Notes: a model not told the origin generated them from the letters alone. Shown: positions 17,312-27,159, counted from the stretch's first letter. The stretch is DNA of 64,000 nucleotides from Kribbella sindirgiensis (GCF_004331435.1 NZ_SJKA01000014.1:62001-126000); one strand, 5' to 3'. Translations and numbers: made by a program.

Positions 17312-19762
17312 TCAGAACGCCGAACGCACCGCAAGCGCACGCTTCAGGTCGTCCGCGCGGTCCCCGACGGCCCGCCGGATCGCGGCCGCCACGGACTCGT
17401 CGGCGATCAGGTCCGCGGCCCGGTCGACCACCCGCTGCTCGACCGCGTACCGGGGGAACGCACCTTGCGCGCTGGTCCCCACGACCCAGCCGGAGCGGAG
17501 CTTCTCGGTGCCGGGGATCTCGGCGAAGAACCGGTCGACGTACGACGCGGTGAGCTCGGCCTGGGTCGGGTGCCAGAACCCTTCGCACGCGGCGTAGAGC
17601 TCGTAGTTCGCGATGTCGGCGTCGGTGGTGATCTGCGTCCACGCCCGCTCCTTCGCGGCCGCCGTCGGCAACGCGGCCCGGCACCGCGTGGCGTGCACGA
17701 TGCCCTCGGACGAGGAGTCCCGTGCGAGCTCGGCGTCGATCTCGGCCTCGCCGATGGCGCCGAGACGGGCGAGCTGCAGCGTCACGATCCAGCGCAGGTC
17801 GGCGTCCATCGTGACGCCTTCGGGTACGCCGTCGCCCGCGAGCCAGCCCTGCAACCGGGCGGTGTCGTCGCTGAACCGCGCCAACCCGCGGGCCACCGAC
17901 AGCTGCACGCTGCTTCCGGCCTCGACGGTCTCCAGCCGCGCACTCAGTACGTCGGCCAGTTGCCCGCGGTACGGCTCGTACGGCAGGTAGACGCCGAGCA
18001 GGTGGGTGTTCGCCCAGTTGAGCAGCGTCCCGACCGCGATGTCGCTGGTCTCGGTGGGGAGCATCCCGAGGACGACGTCGAACCCGGTTCTCGGGTCGAG
18101 CTCCGCGTCGGCGACGGCGTCCCGCACGCTGTTCAGAATGACGGCCCGCGTCACACCGTCCTCGATCTTCGGCAGCAACGCCGCCAGGTTCTCCAGGCTC
18201 ACGGAGTCGAGCCGGATCTTCGCCCAGCTGTCGTCACCCGCGTCCGGAATCACGACCGCGAGCGACGGGTCGAGGTCGACGTCCACCTCGTCGGCGTCGA
18301 TCAGTACGTCGACCGCCGTACGCCGGCCCTCGGAGTCGTACCCGCCGACCGTCAGCTTGTGCGGCCGGGCCGCCGGGTAGGCCTCGGGCGCCTTCCGGTG
18401 CAGCGTGAATCCGGTGGCTGTGCGGGACACGCTGATCGTGTCGAGGCCGGGTGTGCGCAGCCAGGCCTGCGCCCAGTCGTCCAGACCGACCGCGCCGGCG
18501 TCGGTCCACTTCGCGACCAGGTCGGCGAACGTCGCGTTGCCGAACTCGTTGGCGGCGATGTGCGCGTTCACGCCGGCCAGGAACACGTCGTCACCGAGGT
18601 ACGCCGCGAGTTGCTTGAGGACCGCGGCGCCCTTCGCGTACGAGATCCCGTCGAAGTCGTCGAGCGAGGCGAGCGCGTCCTTGACCGCGTCGGCGGCGAC
18701 CGGGTGGGTCGAGGACCGCTGGTCGGCCTGCAGACCCCACCACTTGCGCATGTAGGCGAAGTCGATCCAGTTGTCGGAGTACCGGGTCGCCTCGGTCGAC
18801 ACCCGGTGCGCCATGTACTCGGCGAACGACTCGTTCAGCCAGAGGTCGTTCCACCACTTCATCGTCACGGTGTCGCCGAACCACTGGTGCGCCATCTCGT
18901 GCACGATGGTCCGCGCGCGCTGGCTGCGCTCGCCGTCGGTGACCGCGGAGCGGAACACCATCTGGTCCCGGAACGTGACGCAGCCCGGGTTCTCCATCGC
19001 GCCGGCGTTGAACTCGGGGACGAACGCCTGGTGGTAGTCGCCGAACGGGTACCGGTACCCGAACATCCGGTGGTACGCGTCGAAGGACCGCTTGGTGACC
19101 TCGAAGATGTCCGCGGCCTCCCGCTCGAGCGCGTCCTTCAGCGACTGCCGCGAGACGACGCTGAGCGCGATGCCGTCGTGCGCGTCGGTGATCTGGTGGT
19201 ACGGCCCGGCGACCACGGTGACGAAGTACGTCGACAGCGGCTTGGTCTCGGCCAACTCCCAGCGACCGGGGGAGACCTGCGTCGCGGCGCCGTTGCCGAG
19301 CACGAGCCATTCCTCCGGAGCGGTGACCTTGAAGCGGTACGGCGCCTTGAGGTCCGGCTGGTCGAAGCACGCGAAGATCCGCGGGCCGGCGTCGAGGAAG
19401 GACATCGCGTACGTGTAGGCGAGCCCGTCGGCGGCGTCGACCGCGCGGTGCAGTCCCTCGCCGTCGTGCGAGTACAGCATCGAGGCGACCACGACGAGTT
19501 CGTTCTCGGGCTGCAGGCCGGTCAGCTCGAGCCGCCCGTCGTTCAGTCCGGCGACGTCGACCGACGTACCGTTGAGCGTCACGGAGATCAGCTCGTCGGG
19601 TTTCACGTCGACCCAGGTCGAAGGACTGGACGCCTTGAACCTGATCGTGGTGGCGGACCCGAACGTCCGCTCGCCCTGGGTGAGGTCGAGGTCGACGTCG
19701 TACGACTGGACGGAGAGCGCGGCGGCCCGAGTGCGGGCGCCGTCGACGGTGAGACTCGGCAT
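17312..19762 (-). CDS. pepN: Aminopeptidase N (M1 metallopeptidase)
   Basis: 816 residues from the ATG at 19762. The M1 exopeptidase motif GAMEN is at about 254-258. The zinc site HEMAH is at about 288-292 with the third ligand Glu near 311 (NESFAEYM), followed by the helical ERAP1-like C-terminal domain. It removes N-terminal residues from peptides in the cytoplasm. Length fits actinobacterial PepN. The ATG lies 7 nt after TACAGT with no Shine-Dalgarno, so I prefer it over the GTG three codons upstream. Confidence 0.95.
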   Translation of the reverse strand: MPSLTVDGARTRAAALSVQSYDVDLDLTQGERTFGSATTIRFKASSPSTWVDVKPDELISVTLNGTSVDVAGLNDGRLELTGLQPENELVVVASMLYSHDGEGLHRAVDAADGLAYTYAMSFLDAGPRIFACFDQPDLKAPYRFKVTAPEEWLVLGNGAATQVSPGRWELAETKPLSTYFVTVVAGPYHQITDAHDGIALSVVSRQSLKDALEREAADIFEVTKRSFDAYHRMFGYRYPFGDYHQAFVPEFNAGAMENPGCVTFRDQMVFRSAVTDGERSQRARTIVHEMAHQWFGDTVTMKWWNDLWLNESFAEYMAHRVSTEATRYSDNWIDFAYMRKWWGLQADQRSSTHPVAADAVKDALASLDDFDGISYAKGAAVLKQLAAYLGDDVFLAGVNAHIAANEFGNATFADLVAKWTDAGAVGLDDWAQAWLRTPGLDTISVSRTATGFTLHRKAPEAYPAARPHKLTVGGYDSEGRRTAVDVLIDADEVDVDLDPSLAVVIPDAGDDSWAKIRLDSVSLENLAALLPKIEDGVTRAVILNSVRDAVADAELDPRTGFDVVLGMLPTETSDIAVGTLLNWANTHLLGVYLPYEPYRGQLADVLSARLETVEAGSSVQLSVARGLARFSDDTARLQGWLAGDGVPEGVTMDADLRWIVTLQLARLGAIGEAEIDAELARDSSSEGIVHATRCRAALPTAAAKERAWTQITTDADIANYELYAACEGFWHPTQAELTASYVDRFFAEIPGTEKLRSGWVVGTSAQGAFPRYAVEQRVVDRAADLIADESVAAAIRRAVGDRADDLKRALAVRSAF

Positions 19763-19796
19763 GAGGGCCACTGTATGCCGAGACTAGTCTGAGCAC

Positions 19797-20741
19797 ATGA
19801 GCGATATGGAGTACCGGCAACTGGGCGACTCTGGGCTGACTGTCAGCGTCGTGGGGCTGGGGTGCAACAACTTCGGGCGGCGGCTCGATGCGGGCCGGAC
19901 GGACGCGGTGGTGAACGCCGCGGTCGACGCGGGGATCACGTTGTTCGACACCGCGGACATCTACCGCGGCGAGCACGGGTTCAGCGAGGAACTGCTCGGC
20001 AAGGCGCTCGGCGCGCGCCGCGACGAGGTCGTGATCGCGACCAAGTTCGGCGGTGACCTGGGCGGTGTCAACGGGCCCGACTGGGGCGTCCGCGGCTCCC
20101 GCCGGTACATCCGCAAGGCGGTCGAGTCGAGTCTGCAGCGGCTCGGCACCGACTGGATCGATCTCTACCAGCTGCACTTCCCGGACCCGGTGACGCCGAT
20201 CGAGGAGACCCTCGCGGCGCTGTCCGAACTGGTTGCCGAGGGCAAGGTCAGGTACATCGGCAGCTCGCAGTTCGCGGCCTGGCAGGTGGTCGACGCCGAC
20301 TGGACCGCCCGGTCGAACGGTCTGGAGCACTTCATCAGTGCCCAGAACCAGTACTCGCTGCTCGAGCGCGACGTCGAGGACGAGCTGGCCCCGGCCTGCG
20401 AGCATCTCGGCCTCGGGATCCTGCCGTTCTTCCCGCTCGCGTCCGGTCTGCTCTCCGGCAAGTACCAGCGCGGTACGGCGGCGCCCGACGGCTCCCGGCT
20501 CGCGACCCAGCCCGAGCGGCTGGCGCGCGCCGACTTCGACAAGATCGAGGCGCTCGAGACGTTTGCGGCCGAACGGAACCTGTCGATGATCGACGTCGCG
20601 ATCGGCGGCCTCGCCGCGCAGCCCGCGGTCGCCTCGGTGATCGCCGGCGCCACCACACCCGAGCAGATCACGCAGAACGTCGCCGCCGGCCGCTGGGACC
20701 CGACCGCCGCCGACCTGGCCGCCCTGGACGAGCTCACGTGA
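19797..20741 (+). CDS. Aldo/keto reductase
   Basis: The 314-residue TIM-barrel protein has the AKR features: GCNNFGR near the start, DTADIYRGEHGFSEELLGKAL with the catalytic Asp/Tyr, Lys in ATKFGG, and LYQLHFPDP. It probably reduces aldehydes or ketones with NADPH; the substrate is unknown. ATG lies 6 nt after TAGTCT (19785-19790), so the transcript is probably leaderless. It overlaps yaaA by GTGA and is divergent from pepN. Confidence 0.93.
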   Translation: MSDMEYRQLGDSGLTVSVVGLGCNNFGRRLDAGRTDAVVNAAVDAGITLFDTADIYRGEHGFSEELLGKALGARRDEVVIATKFGGDLGGVNGPDWGVRGSRRYIRKAVESSLQRLGTDWIDLYQLHFPDPVTPIEETLAALSELVAEGKVRYIGSSQFAAWQVVDADWTARSNGLEHFISAQNQYSLLERDVEDELAPACEHLGLGILPFFPLASGLLSGKYQRGTAAPDGSRLATQPERLARADFDKIEALETFAAERNLSMIDVAIGGLAAQPAVASVIAGATTPEQITQNVAAGRWDPTAADLAALDELT

Positions 20742-21499
20742 CCCTGATTCTCCTGCCGCCGTCCGAAGGCAAGACCGGGCGGTCGCGTGGTCGTGCCGTC
20801 GACCTCGGCACGTTGTCGTTCCCGGAGCTGAACCCGGTCCGCGAGGAGGTGCTCGAGACGCTGGCGAAGGTCTCCGCCTCCGCGGACGCGCACGACGTAC
20901 TGGAGGTCGGGGCTTCGCTGCGCGACGAGGTCGAGCGGAACACCAGATGGCGCACCGAACCGTCCGTGCCGGTCTCCGAGCTGTACTCAGGTGTCCTGTA
21001 CGACGCCCTCGGCTACTCCACGCTCTCCGCCGGTACGAAGCGCCGCGCCGCGAACCGCCTCCTCGTCATCTCCGCGGTCTGGGGCGCGCTGCGTCCCGCC
21101 GACCGCGTCCCGCCGTACCGGCTGTCGATGGGTACGACGCTGCCGGGCCACGGACCGCTGGCGTCGGTCTGGCGCGACCCGCTGAACGCCGCACTGGCCG
21201 GCGTCGACGGCGTGATCGTCGACTGCCGCTCCTCGATGTACGTCGCTGCGTGGCGCCCGTCCGGCGACCAGGCGGACAAGTGGGTATCGGTGAACGTCGT
21301 CCGCGAACGCACCGGCGTCCGCTCGGTCGTCTCACACATGGCCAAGCACACCCGCGGCCTGGTAGCCCGCCACCTCCTCGAGTCCGGCAAGGACCCCGGC
21401 ACGCCGAAGTCGCTCCACAAACTGATCAGCGACCGCTGGAACGCCGAACTCGACCGCGCAGCGTCCGGCTGGACCCTGACCGTGGTGGAGAAGGACTAG
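20738..21499 (+). CDS. yaaA: Peroxide stress protein YaaA family (DUF328)
   Basis: The 253-residue protein begins with the family signature LILLPPSEGKT and contains LYSGVLYDALGY, ISAVWGALRP, YRLSMG and the C-terminal GKDPGTPKSLHKLI region. YaaA family members bind DNA and limit iron-driven oxidative damage in E. coli. The actinobacterial role is inferred. It starts with GTG overlapping the aldo/keto reductase stop, so the two are co-translated, consistent with a stress role. The stop shares CTAG with the convergent acetamidase gene. Confidence 0.9.
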   Translation: MTLILLPPSEGKTGRSRGRAVDLGTLSFPELNPVREEVLETLAKVSASADAHDVLEVGASLRDEVERNTRWRTEPSVPVSELYSGVLYDALGYSTLSAGTKRRAANRLLVISAVWGALRPADRVPPYRLSMGTTLPGHGPLASVWRDPLNAALAGVDGVIVDCRSSMYVAAWRPSGDQADKWVSVNVVRERTGVRSVVSHMAKHTRGLVARHLLESGKDPGTPKSLHKLISDRWNAELDRAASGWTLTVVEKD

Positions 21500-22812
21500 G
21501 CGAAGTCGGCCTTGCGGATTACTCCGTGGACGCCTGTCGTGCGGTCGACGACCTGGGAGACCTCGAAGTCGGCGGCCGCTGACAGGTACGCGTACGCGAC
21601 GGCCCGGTCCAGGCCCTGGTCGGTCTCGAGGAAGTCGAGCGCGTTGACGACGGCGCGCCGCATCGCGATGTCCAGGTCGTTGCCCTGTCCGTTCTGGCTG
21701 CCGTCGGGGTCGGACAGGCCGATCGGCACCCAGGCGTCCGGCGTCTCCGCGAACGGGTAGCCGAACGCGACCGACGGTGCGTCACCCGACCCCTTCTTGC
21801 AGACGGTCAGCCGGAAGGTGGCCCGCAGCGATCCCTCCAGGGCGGTCAGCGCGACCTCGCCGTTGCCCATCGCGAAGTGCGGATCGCCGGCATGGAACAG
21901 CGCGCCGTCGGCGAACACCGGCAGATAGAACGTGGACCGCTCACCGAGCAGGTTGATGTCGATGTTGCCGCCGCCGAGGGTCGGCGGGATCGAGTTCAGC
22001 TCGGGCGCGGTCGGTGCGGACGCCTCGGCGAACGCGACGCCCATCAGCCCCATGAACGGGTTGAGCGGGAACGTCACGTTGCCGCCGGCCATGACACCTC
22101 GCCGGCCGCGGATCGGCGTGAACACCGAGACGTTGCCGTACCGCTCCGGATCGCCGGTCGCTCGGCCGTCCGTCGCGACCGGCGGCATGATCTCCTCGAT
22201 CGTGATCCCGGCCGGTACGCCGCCGCCCGCGAGCCGGGGGAGTGCGCCCTTGCCGTGGCGGCTCGACACCACGCCGTACGGCACGCGCGGGAGCATCGAC
22301 AGCATCTCGACCTTGAGGACGTCGCCCGGTGCGGCACCGGTGACGAAGATCGGGCCGGTGACGACGTGCGGGCCGTCGACGTCGAAGTTCCGCGCCGTAC
22401 GGTCGTAGTCGTGCGCGATGGCGACCGCGTCGTCCAGCACCGATGTCCTGCGGACGCCGTGCCCGGCGAAGTACCCGACCGGGTCGCGTCCTTGGTCTTC
22501 GAGGATGCCCTCGTGCGAGACGGTGTCGACGGTGACCGTCTCCCCGGACCGCATGCGCAGTACGGGGTCGCTGCCGATCGACGGCACGTAACCCCAGCGG
22601 ACCTGGTCCGGCGTCGATCGCAGGTAGTGACGCCCGTGGATCGGGCCCTTGCCCGGTTGCAGCACTTCCCGGGGTACGACGGCACTCGCCGTACCGGCGG
22701 TCAGACCGGTGGTGGCGGCCGCACCGCCGAGAGCCGCGGTGGCCCGGAGGAAGTCGCGGCGGCCGAGACCTGAGCGCAGCAGGGACGCGGCGTACTCACC
22801 GAAGGTTGCCAT
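21496..22812 (-). CDS. Tat-exported acetamidase/formamidase-like protein
   Basis: 438 residues. A twin-arginine signal (RRDFLRATAALGG from residue 18, hydrophobic stretch, then TASAV) precedes an acetamidase/formamidase fold (TVDTVSHEG, HVVTGPIFVTGAAPGD, FALGN-like HFAMGNGEVA). It would act outside the cytoplasm, probably hydrolysing short amides; whether it is an active amidase is unproven. I place the start at 22812 because GAGGAG (22824-22819) has 6-nt spacing to it. A minus-strand TATACA near 22864-22859 may be its -10. Confidence 0.85.
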   Translation of the reverse strand: MATFGEYAASLLRSGLGRRDFLRATAALGGAAATTGLTAGTASAVVPREVLQPGKGPIHGRHYLRSTPDQVRWGYVPSIGSDPVLRMRSGETVTVDTVSHEGILEDQGRDPVGYFAGHGVRRTSVLDDAVAIAHDYDRTARNFDVDGPHVVTGPIFVTGAAPGDVLKVEMLSMLPRVPYGVVSSRHGKGALPRLAGGGVPAGITIEEIMPPVATDGRATGDPERYGNVSVFTPIRGRRGVMAGGNVTFPLNPFMGLMGVAFAEASAPTAPELNSIPPTLGGGNIDINLLGERSTFYLPVFADGALFHAGDPHFAMGNGEVALTALEGSLRATFRLTVCKKGSGDAPSVAFGYPFAETPDAWVPIGLSDPDGSQNGQGNDLDIAMRRAVVNALDFLETDQGLDRAVAYAYLSAAADFEVSQVVDRTTGVHGVIRKADFA

Positions 22813-23025
22813 CGGCATCTCCTCACTCGCCTCACTGGCTTAACTGGATGGTGTCGCCTGTATACCGTTCCGGCGTTTCGGTGCCGTGAAGCCGCGTGAA
22901 CGCGGTATGACAGTGACGTTCATACGGCCTTCATCGCGCGGTGGTTTCTTACCGCCTGTGATCGGGGAAGGCTGTAGGGCAGCAACGTCAGGGGGGATCC
23001 GCCCTAACCCTCGGAGGCCTGACCG

Positions 23026-23655
23026 ATGCGACGTACGACTGCTCTAGTGACAACCGTGGCGGCGGCAGCGACCGCGTGGACGCTGAGTGCCGGACCGGCG
23101 CTGGCGTACCCGCCGACACCGCCGTCGGCGAGCACGGCCGCGACCCAGCTGGCGAGCCTGACCGTGAAGACGGAAGGTTCGAGCGACGGCTACAGCCGGG
23201 ACAAGTTCCCGCACTGGATCAACCAGTCCGGGACCTGCGACACCCGCGAAGAGGTGCTGAAGCGCGACGGCTCCGGCGTGACCGTGGACAGCAGCTGCCA
23301 GCCGACCGCCGGCCGTTGGTACAGCGTGTACGACTCGACCTGGGTGAACGACTCCTCGGACGTCGACATCGACCACATCGTGCCGTTGTCGGAGGCCTGG
23401 AAGTCCGGCGCGAGCGGATGGACCCAGGCGAAGCGTCAGGAGTTCGCGAACAACCTGACCATCGCGCAGCTGATCGCGGTGACGGCGTCGAGCAACCGCT
23501 CGAAGGGTGACAAGGACCCGTCGGAGTGGAAGCCGCCGAACACCTCGGTGCACTGTATCTACGCCCGCGAGTGGATCTGGGTGAAGTACACGTACAAGCT
23601 GTCGCTGCAGTCCGCGGAGAAGACTGCACTGACGCAGATGCTCGGGACCTGTTAG
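23026..23655 (+). CDS. Secreted HNH-type nuclease (DUF1524-like)
   Basis: 209 residues with a Sec signal peptide cleaved near ALA27. The catalytic core DIDHIVPLSEAW (Asp116, His117), Asn near 157 (SSNRSKGDKDP) and EW form a His-Me finger/HNH site. Four cysteines (71, 91, 177, 209) could make two disulfides, as expected outside the cell. GGAGG precedes the ATG. It probably degrades extracellular DNA for nutrition or competition. Its stop overlaps the convergent regulator by 4 bp. Confidence 0.9.
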   Translation: MRRTTALVTTVAAAATAWTLSAGPALAYPPTPPSASTAATQLASLTVKTEGSSDGYSRDKFPHWINQSGTCDTREEVLKRDGSGVTVDSSCQPTAGRWYSVYDSTWVNDSSDVDIDHIVPLSEAWKSGASGWTQAKRQEFANNLTIAQLIAVTASSNRSKGDKDPSEWKPPNTSVHCIYAREWIWVKYTYKLSLQSAEKTALTQMLGTC

Positions 23656-24599
23656 TCCTCGAGCAGGTGGCGGCGCTGGGCGTGGATGCCGGCCTGGAAC
23701 CGGGTCCGGGCGCCCAGCGTCTCCATCAGCTCGGCCACCCGGCGGCCGACGGTCCGGCTGCTCAACGCGAGTTGCCGCGCGATCGCGTCGTCCTTGAACC
23801 CGGCCGCGAGCAGCGTCATCAGCCGCGCGTCCGTCGGGTCGGCCTTGGCGGCCGGAACCACCGGCACCGCCTGGTCCCACAGCAGCCAGAACATCTCGAT
23901 CAACGCGTCCAGCAGCGCGCACGGGTGCACGACGAGCGCGCTGTCGACCAACTGGTCCACCGACAGCGGCAGGAGCGCGATCTTGCCGTCGAACACGGCC
24001 AGTTTCATCGGCACCTGCGGATGGACCCGTGACGTCTCACCGGCGTCGGCCGCGCTGTACGCCTCGTCGACGCCGCCGGGGATGTCGAGCGAGTCGGGGG
24101 AGTAGATGCCGTGGACGACGACCCCGTCGCCGAGCAGTCCACGCACGGTGCTGTCCGATTCGGCGGCCTGCGCGGCGTACGGCGGCCGGTCGAGGACGAG
24201 GAGCTGGTGATCGGTCCCGTTCAGCAGCTGGGCGAACCGGGCGGCGATCGCCTCCTGGCCGACGATGACCTCGACCAGGTTCTCGGGCCGGTACTGCTCC
24301 TGCGTGCTCAGCTCGGACAGCAGCACCCGGGCCTCGGCGCGCACCCGGTCGAGCTCGGCACGGCGTACGGCGACCAGTGCGTCGACCGCGACGTCGGGAC
24401 GGGTCGGGAGCAGGCGCACCGGGTCGTCGGAGGTGCTGGTCAGCAGACCGAGCTTCTCGAGCCGGCCGACCGTCGCGACGACCTCCTGCTCGTCACGGCC
24501 GAGGCGGTCGGCGAGTTCGCGGACGCCGCAGCCCGGCGCCGACAGCAGCGCGCGGTAGGCCTCCTCATCGGACGGCTCCACCCCAACCGACTCCAGCAT
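23652..24599 (-). CDS. TrmB-like/LuxR-type transcriptional regulator
   Basis: The 315-residue protein has an N-terminal winged helix of TrmB type (GCGVRELADRLGRDEQEVVATVGRLEKLGLL), a middle domain similar to TrmB effector regions, and a C-terminal LuxR-like helix-turn-helix (LMTLLAAGFKDDAIARQLALSSRTVGRRV). ATG lies 6 nt after TAGCCT on the minus strand, so it is likely leaderless. The regulated genes are unknown. Confidence 0.85.
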   Translation of the reverse strand: MLESVGVEPSDEEAYRALLSAPGCGVRELADRLGRDEQEVVATVGRLEKLGLLTSTSDDPVRLLPTRPDVAVDALVAVRRAELDRVRAEARVLLSELSTQEQYRPENLVEVIVGQEAIAARFAQLLNGTDHQLLVLDRPPYAAQAAESDSTVRGLLGDGVVVHGIYSPDSLDIPGGVDEAYSAADAGETSRVHPQVPMKLAVFDGKIALLPLSVDQLVDSALVVHPCALLDALIEMFWLLWDQAVPVVPAAKADPTDARLMTLLAAGFKDDAIARQLALSSRTVGRRVAELMETLGARTRFQAGIHAQRRHLLED

Positions 24600-24692
24600 C
24601 CGATCAGGCTATCTCGTCGGTTGGACCGACTCGACCGGTTTGGCTGGTTCGCACCATGTCCGGCATACGTCAACACCCCGTCAGGTGCGGGG

Positions 24693-24708
24693 ACCCCTCA
24701 AGTGGGGT
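24693..24708. terminator. Small hairpin upstream of the regulator and after the DUF389 gene
   Basis: ACCCC-TCAAGT-GGGGT is a 5-bp perfect stem in the 156-bp gap. It could end the DUF389 transcript, which runs leftward into it. Nothing else is evident in the gap. Confidence 0.35.
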
Positions 24709-24755
24709 ATGTCTGACTGAGCCGGGCGCGCGCGGATCGGACAGGGGACGTCTGG

Positions 24756-25709
24756 TCAAGCCTCAACGCGCGCGCCCGTCCTTCGCTTCACCTTCAGGTA
24801 ACTGCGCCAGATCACCCGCTGCAGCAGCAGGGTGACCACCCCGGCGGCGGTCATCCCGGCGAGGTTGATGCCGAGCTGCGCCGCGGACCCGCCGATCTGA
24901 TGTGGCGCCCACAGCGCGACGGACAGCGCCAGGTCGCCGGCGGCGGGAACCGTCGTGACCGAGATGAACACGCCGACCAGCGCGTTGCCGCGGCCGGCCG
25001 TCTGCGACAGGACACCGGCACATCCTGCGAGTACGGCGACGACCGCGGACCACTTGTCCGGTCGCCAGATGAAACCGGTCAGCGGCCGCGCCGCCGTGAC
25101 GTCATTGACGTCCACCCAGCCGACCGCACGAGCCAGCAACGCTGCCACCGCCGTCAGCGCGATCGCCAGCGCGAACCCCTTCACGAGCAGTGCCAGCGAC
25201 CTCTGCGTGAGGCCGCCCTTGCGCAGGAAGAGGCCGACCGCCAGCGCGGCGACGACGCCGAACTCCGGGCCGACCACCATCGCGCCGACGACCAGGATCG
25301 CGGAGTCGGTGATCACGGCAACCGACGCGATCATCGTCGCCAGCGTCAGGAAGACGTAGTACACCCACGACCCGCCGGCCTCGTTGTACGCCTGGTCCAC
25401 GACGGCGTCCCAGATGACCGCGTCGTCGGGTGCGCCGGGCGCCGCCTTCTCCGCGGCCTGGGCGTTCCGCGACGGGGCCGCGTCCACGGAGGCCAGCGCG
25501 ACGGCGCCGTCGTCGTACAGGTCCTGCTTCTTGAGCCAGCTGAGGATGTCCGAGGTGGCCTCGCGGGTCACGTCGCACTCGATGACATCGCCTTCGGGAC
25601 GGCGGGCAGCGCCGGGCAGCCGGACGATGCTGGTGACTCGAGGGTCGGCTACGAGCGTGTTCAGGACGCGCTCACTGCGGTCCGATGGGACGATGAGTCG
25701 AAGGTGCAT
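24756..25709 (-). CDS. DUF389 domain membrane protein
   Basis: About 317 residues. The N-terminal ferredoxin-like part starts MHLRLIVPSDRSERVLNTL. Six or so membrane segments follow, with IASVAVITDSAILVVGAMVV, the DUF389 hallmark. Function of the family is unknown. ATG 25709 (MHLRL) gives the usual family start; ATG 25721 is four codons upstream and cannot be excluded. It is divergent from the amino-acid permease with only about 30-40 bp between starts. Confidence 0.85.
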   Translation of the reverse strand: MHLRLIVPSDRSERVLNTLVADPRVTSIVRLPGAARRPEGDVIECDVTREATSDILSWLKKQDLYDDGAVALASVDAAPSRNAQAAEKAAPGAPDDAVIWDAVVDQAYNEAGGSWVYYVFLTLATMIASVAVITDSAILVVGAMVVGPEFGVVAALAVGLFLRKGGLTQRSLALLVKGFALAIALTAVAALLARAVGWVDVNDVTAARPLTGFIWRPDKWSAVVAVLAGCAGVLSQTAGRGNALVGVFISVTTVPAAGDLALSVALWAPHQIGGSAAQLGINLAGMTAAGVVTLLLQRVIWRSYLKVKRRTGARVEA

Positions 25710-25749
25710 CACGGCCCACATGCTGTCAGACAGACTCCGGGGAGCCTTC

Positions 25750-27159
25750 ATGAGTGATTCCGCCGCAGTAGCGCAAACAAGTGAGCGTCCTGAGCTGAAG
25801 CGGGTCATGGGGCCCGGTCTGCTCCTGCTGTTCGTCGTCGGGGACATCCTCGGGACCGGGGTGTACGCGCTGACCGGAAAGGTCGCCGGTGAGGTCGGCG
25901 GTGCGGTCTGGCTCCCGTTCCTGTGCGCGTTCGTGGTCGCCCTGCTGACCGCGACCAGTTACCTCGAGCTCGTCACGAAGTACCCGAAGGCCGGTGGCGC
26001 CGCGGTCTACACGCACAAGGCGTTCGGGATCCACTTCCTCACCTTCCTGCTCACGTTCGCGGTGATGTGCTCCGGCCTGACGTCGGCGTCGAGCGCGTCG
26101 AAGGCGTTCGCGGCGAACTTCTTCTCCGCCGCGCACATCGATCCCGACCGCGGCGCGCTGCTGATGATCACCGCGCTCGCGTTCATGACCCTGATCGCGC
26201 TGGTGAACCTGCGTGGCGTCGGCGAGAGCGTGAAGGCGAACGTCGTGCTCACCTGCGTCGAGCTCAGCGGCCTGCTGATCGTGATCGCGATCGGCGCCTG
26301 GGCGCTGATCGGCGGCGACGGCGACACCTCGCGGCTGACCGAGTTCCACACCCCCGAGGGCGATTCGGCCTTCGGCGCGGTGACGGCCGCGACCGCGCTG
26401 GCGTTCTTCGCGATGGTCGGGTTCGAGGACTCGGTGAACATGGCGGAGGAGACCAAGGACCCGGTGCGGATCTTCCCGAAGATCATGCTGATCGGGCTGT
26501 GCATCACCGGCGTCATCTACGTGCTGGTCGCGATCTCCGCGGTCGCGCTGGTCTCACCGGACGAGCTGAACAAGGGCGCGACGCCGCTGCTCAAGGTCGT
26601 CCAGGCCGGCGCACCAGGGTTCCCGCTCGAACTGTTCGCGTGGATCACGATGTTCGCGGTCGCGAACTCGGCGCTGATCAACATGCTGATGGCCAGCCGC
26701 CTGCTGTACGGCATGTCGCACGAGCAGGTGCTGCCCGGTCCGCTCGGCCGCGTGCTGCGCAAGCGCCGTACGCCGTGGATCGCGATCCTGTTCACGACAC
26801 TGCTCGCGTTCATCCTGATCGGGTACGCCGATCTCGCGGCGCTCGGCGGTACGACGGCGTTCCTGCTGCTGTGCGTGTTCGCGATCGTGAACGTCGCGGT
26901 GCTGGTCCTGCGGCGGGACCGGGTCGAGCACAAGCACTTCCACGCGCCGACCGCGCTGCCGGTGCTGGGCGTCGTCCTGTGCGTGTACCTGGCGAGCCCG
27001 TTGTCCGGGCGGGCGTCGGCGGACTACAAGATCGCCGGCTGGCTGATGCTCGTCGGCGTCGGGCTGTGGATCATCACCTGGCTGCTGAACAAGTACGTGT
27101 TCAACCGGCACCCCGACTTCGACCCGTCGCACCTCGACCCGCAGGGTCCGGTGAACTGA
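25750..27159 (+). CDS. APC-family amino acid permease
   Basis: The 469-residue protein has about 12 membrane segments. TM1 contains GDILGTGVYALTG, the APC consensus, and TM6 contains AFFAMVGFEDSVNMAEETKDP, typical of cationic or broad amino-acid transporters. The ATG has GGGGAG upstream. Substrate cannot be told. Its last 59 bp overlap the end of the convergent MFS gene, one of the longest 3' overlaps here. Confidence 0.92.
   Translation: MSDSAAVAQTSERPELKRVMGPGLLLLFVVGDILGTGVYALTGKVAGEVGGAVWLPFLCAFVVALLTATSYLELVTKYPKAGGAAVYTHKAFGIHFLTFLLTFAVMCSGLTSASSASKAFAANFFSAAHIDPDRGALLMITALAFMTLIALVNLRGVGESVKANVVLTCVELSGLLIVIAIGAWALIGGDGDTSRLTEFHTPEGDSAFGAVTAATALAFFAMVGFEDSVNMAEETKDPVRIFPKIMLIGLCITGVIYVLVAISAVALVSPDELNKGATPLLKVVQAGAPGFPLELFAWITMFAVANSALINMLMASRLLYGMSHEQVLPGPLGRVLRKRRTPWIAILFTTLLAFILIGYADLAALGGTTAFLLLCVFAIVNVAVLVLRRDRVEHKHFHAPTALPVLGVVLCVYLASPLSGRASADYKIAGWLMLVGVGLWIITWLLNKYVFNRHPDFDPSHLDPQGPVN

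Noticed and set aside
23026-23655. Type IV restriction (GmrSD) or other defence system based on the DUF1524-like domain
   Set aside because: The protein is short, secreted and disulfide-bearing, with no GmrS-like partner nearby. No other defence genes were seen in the window.
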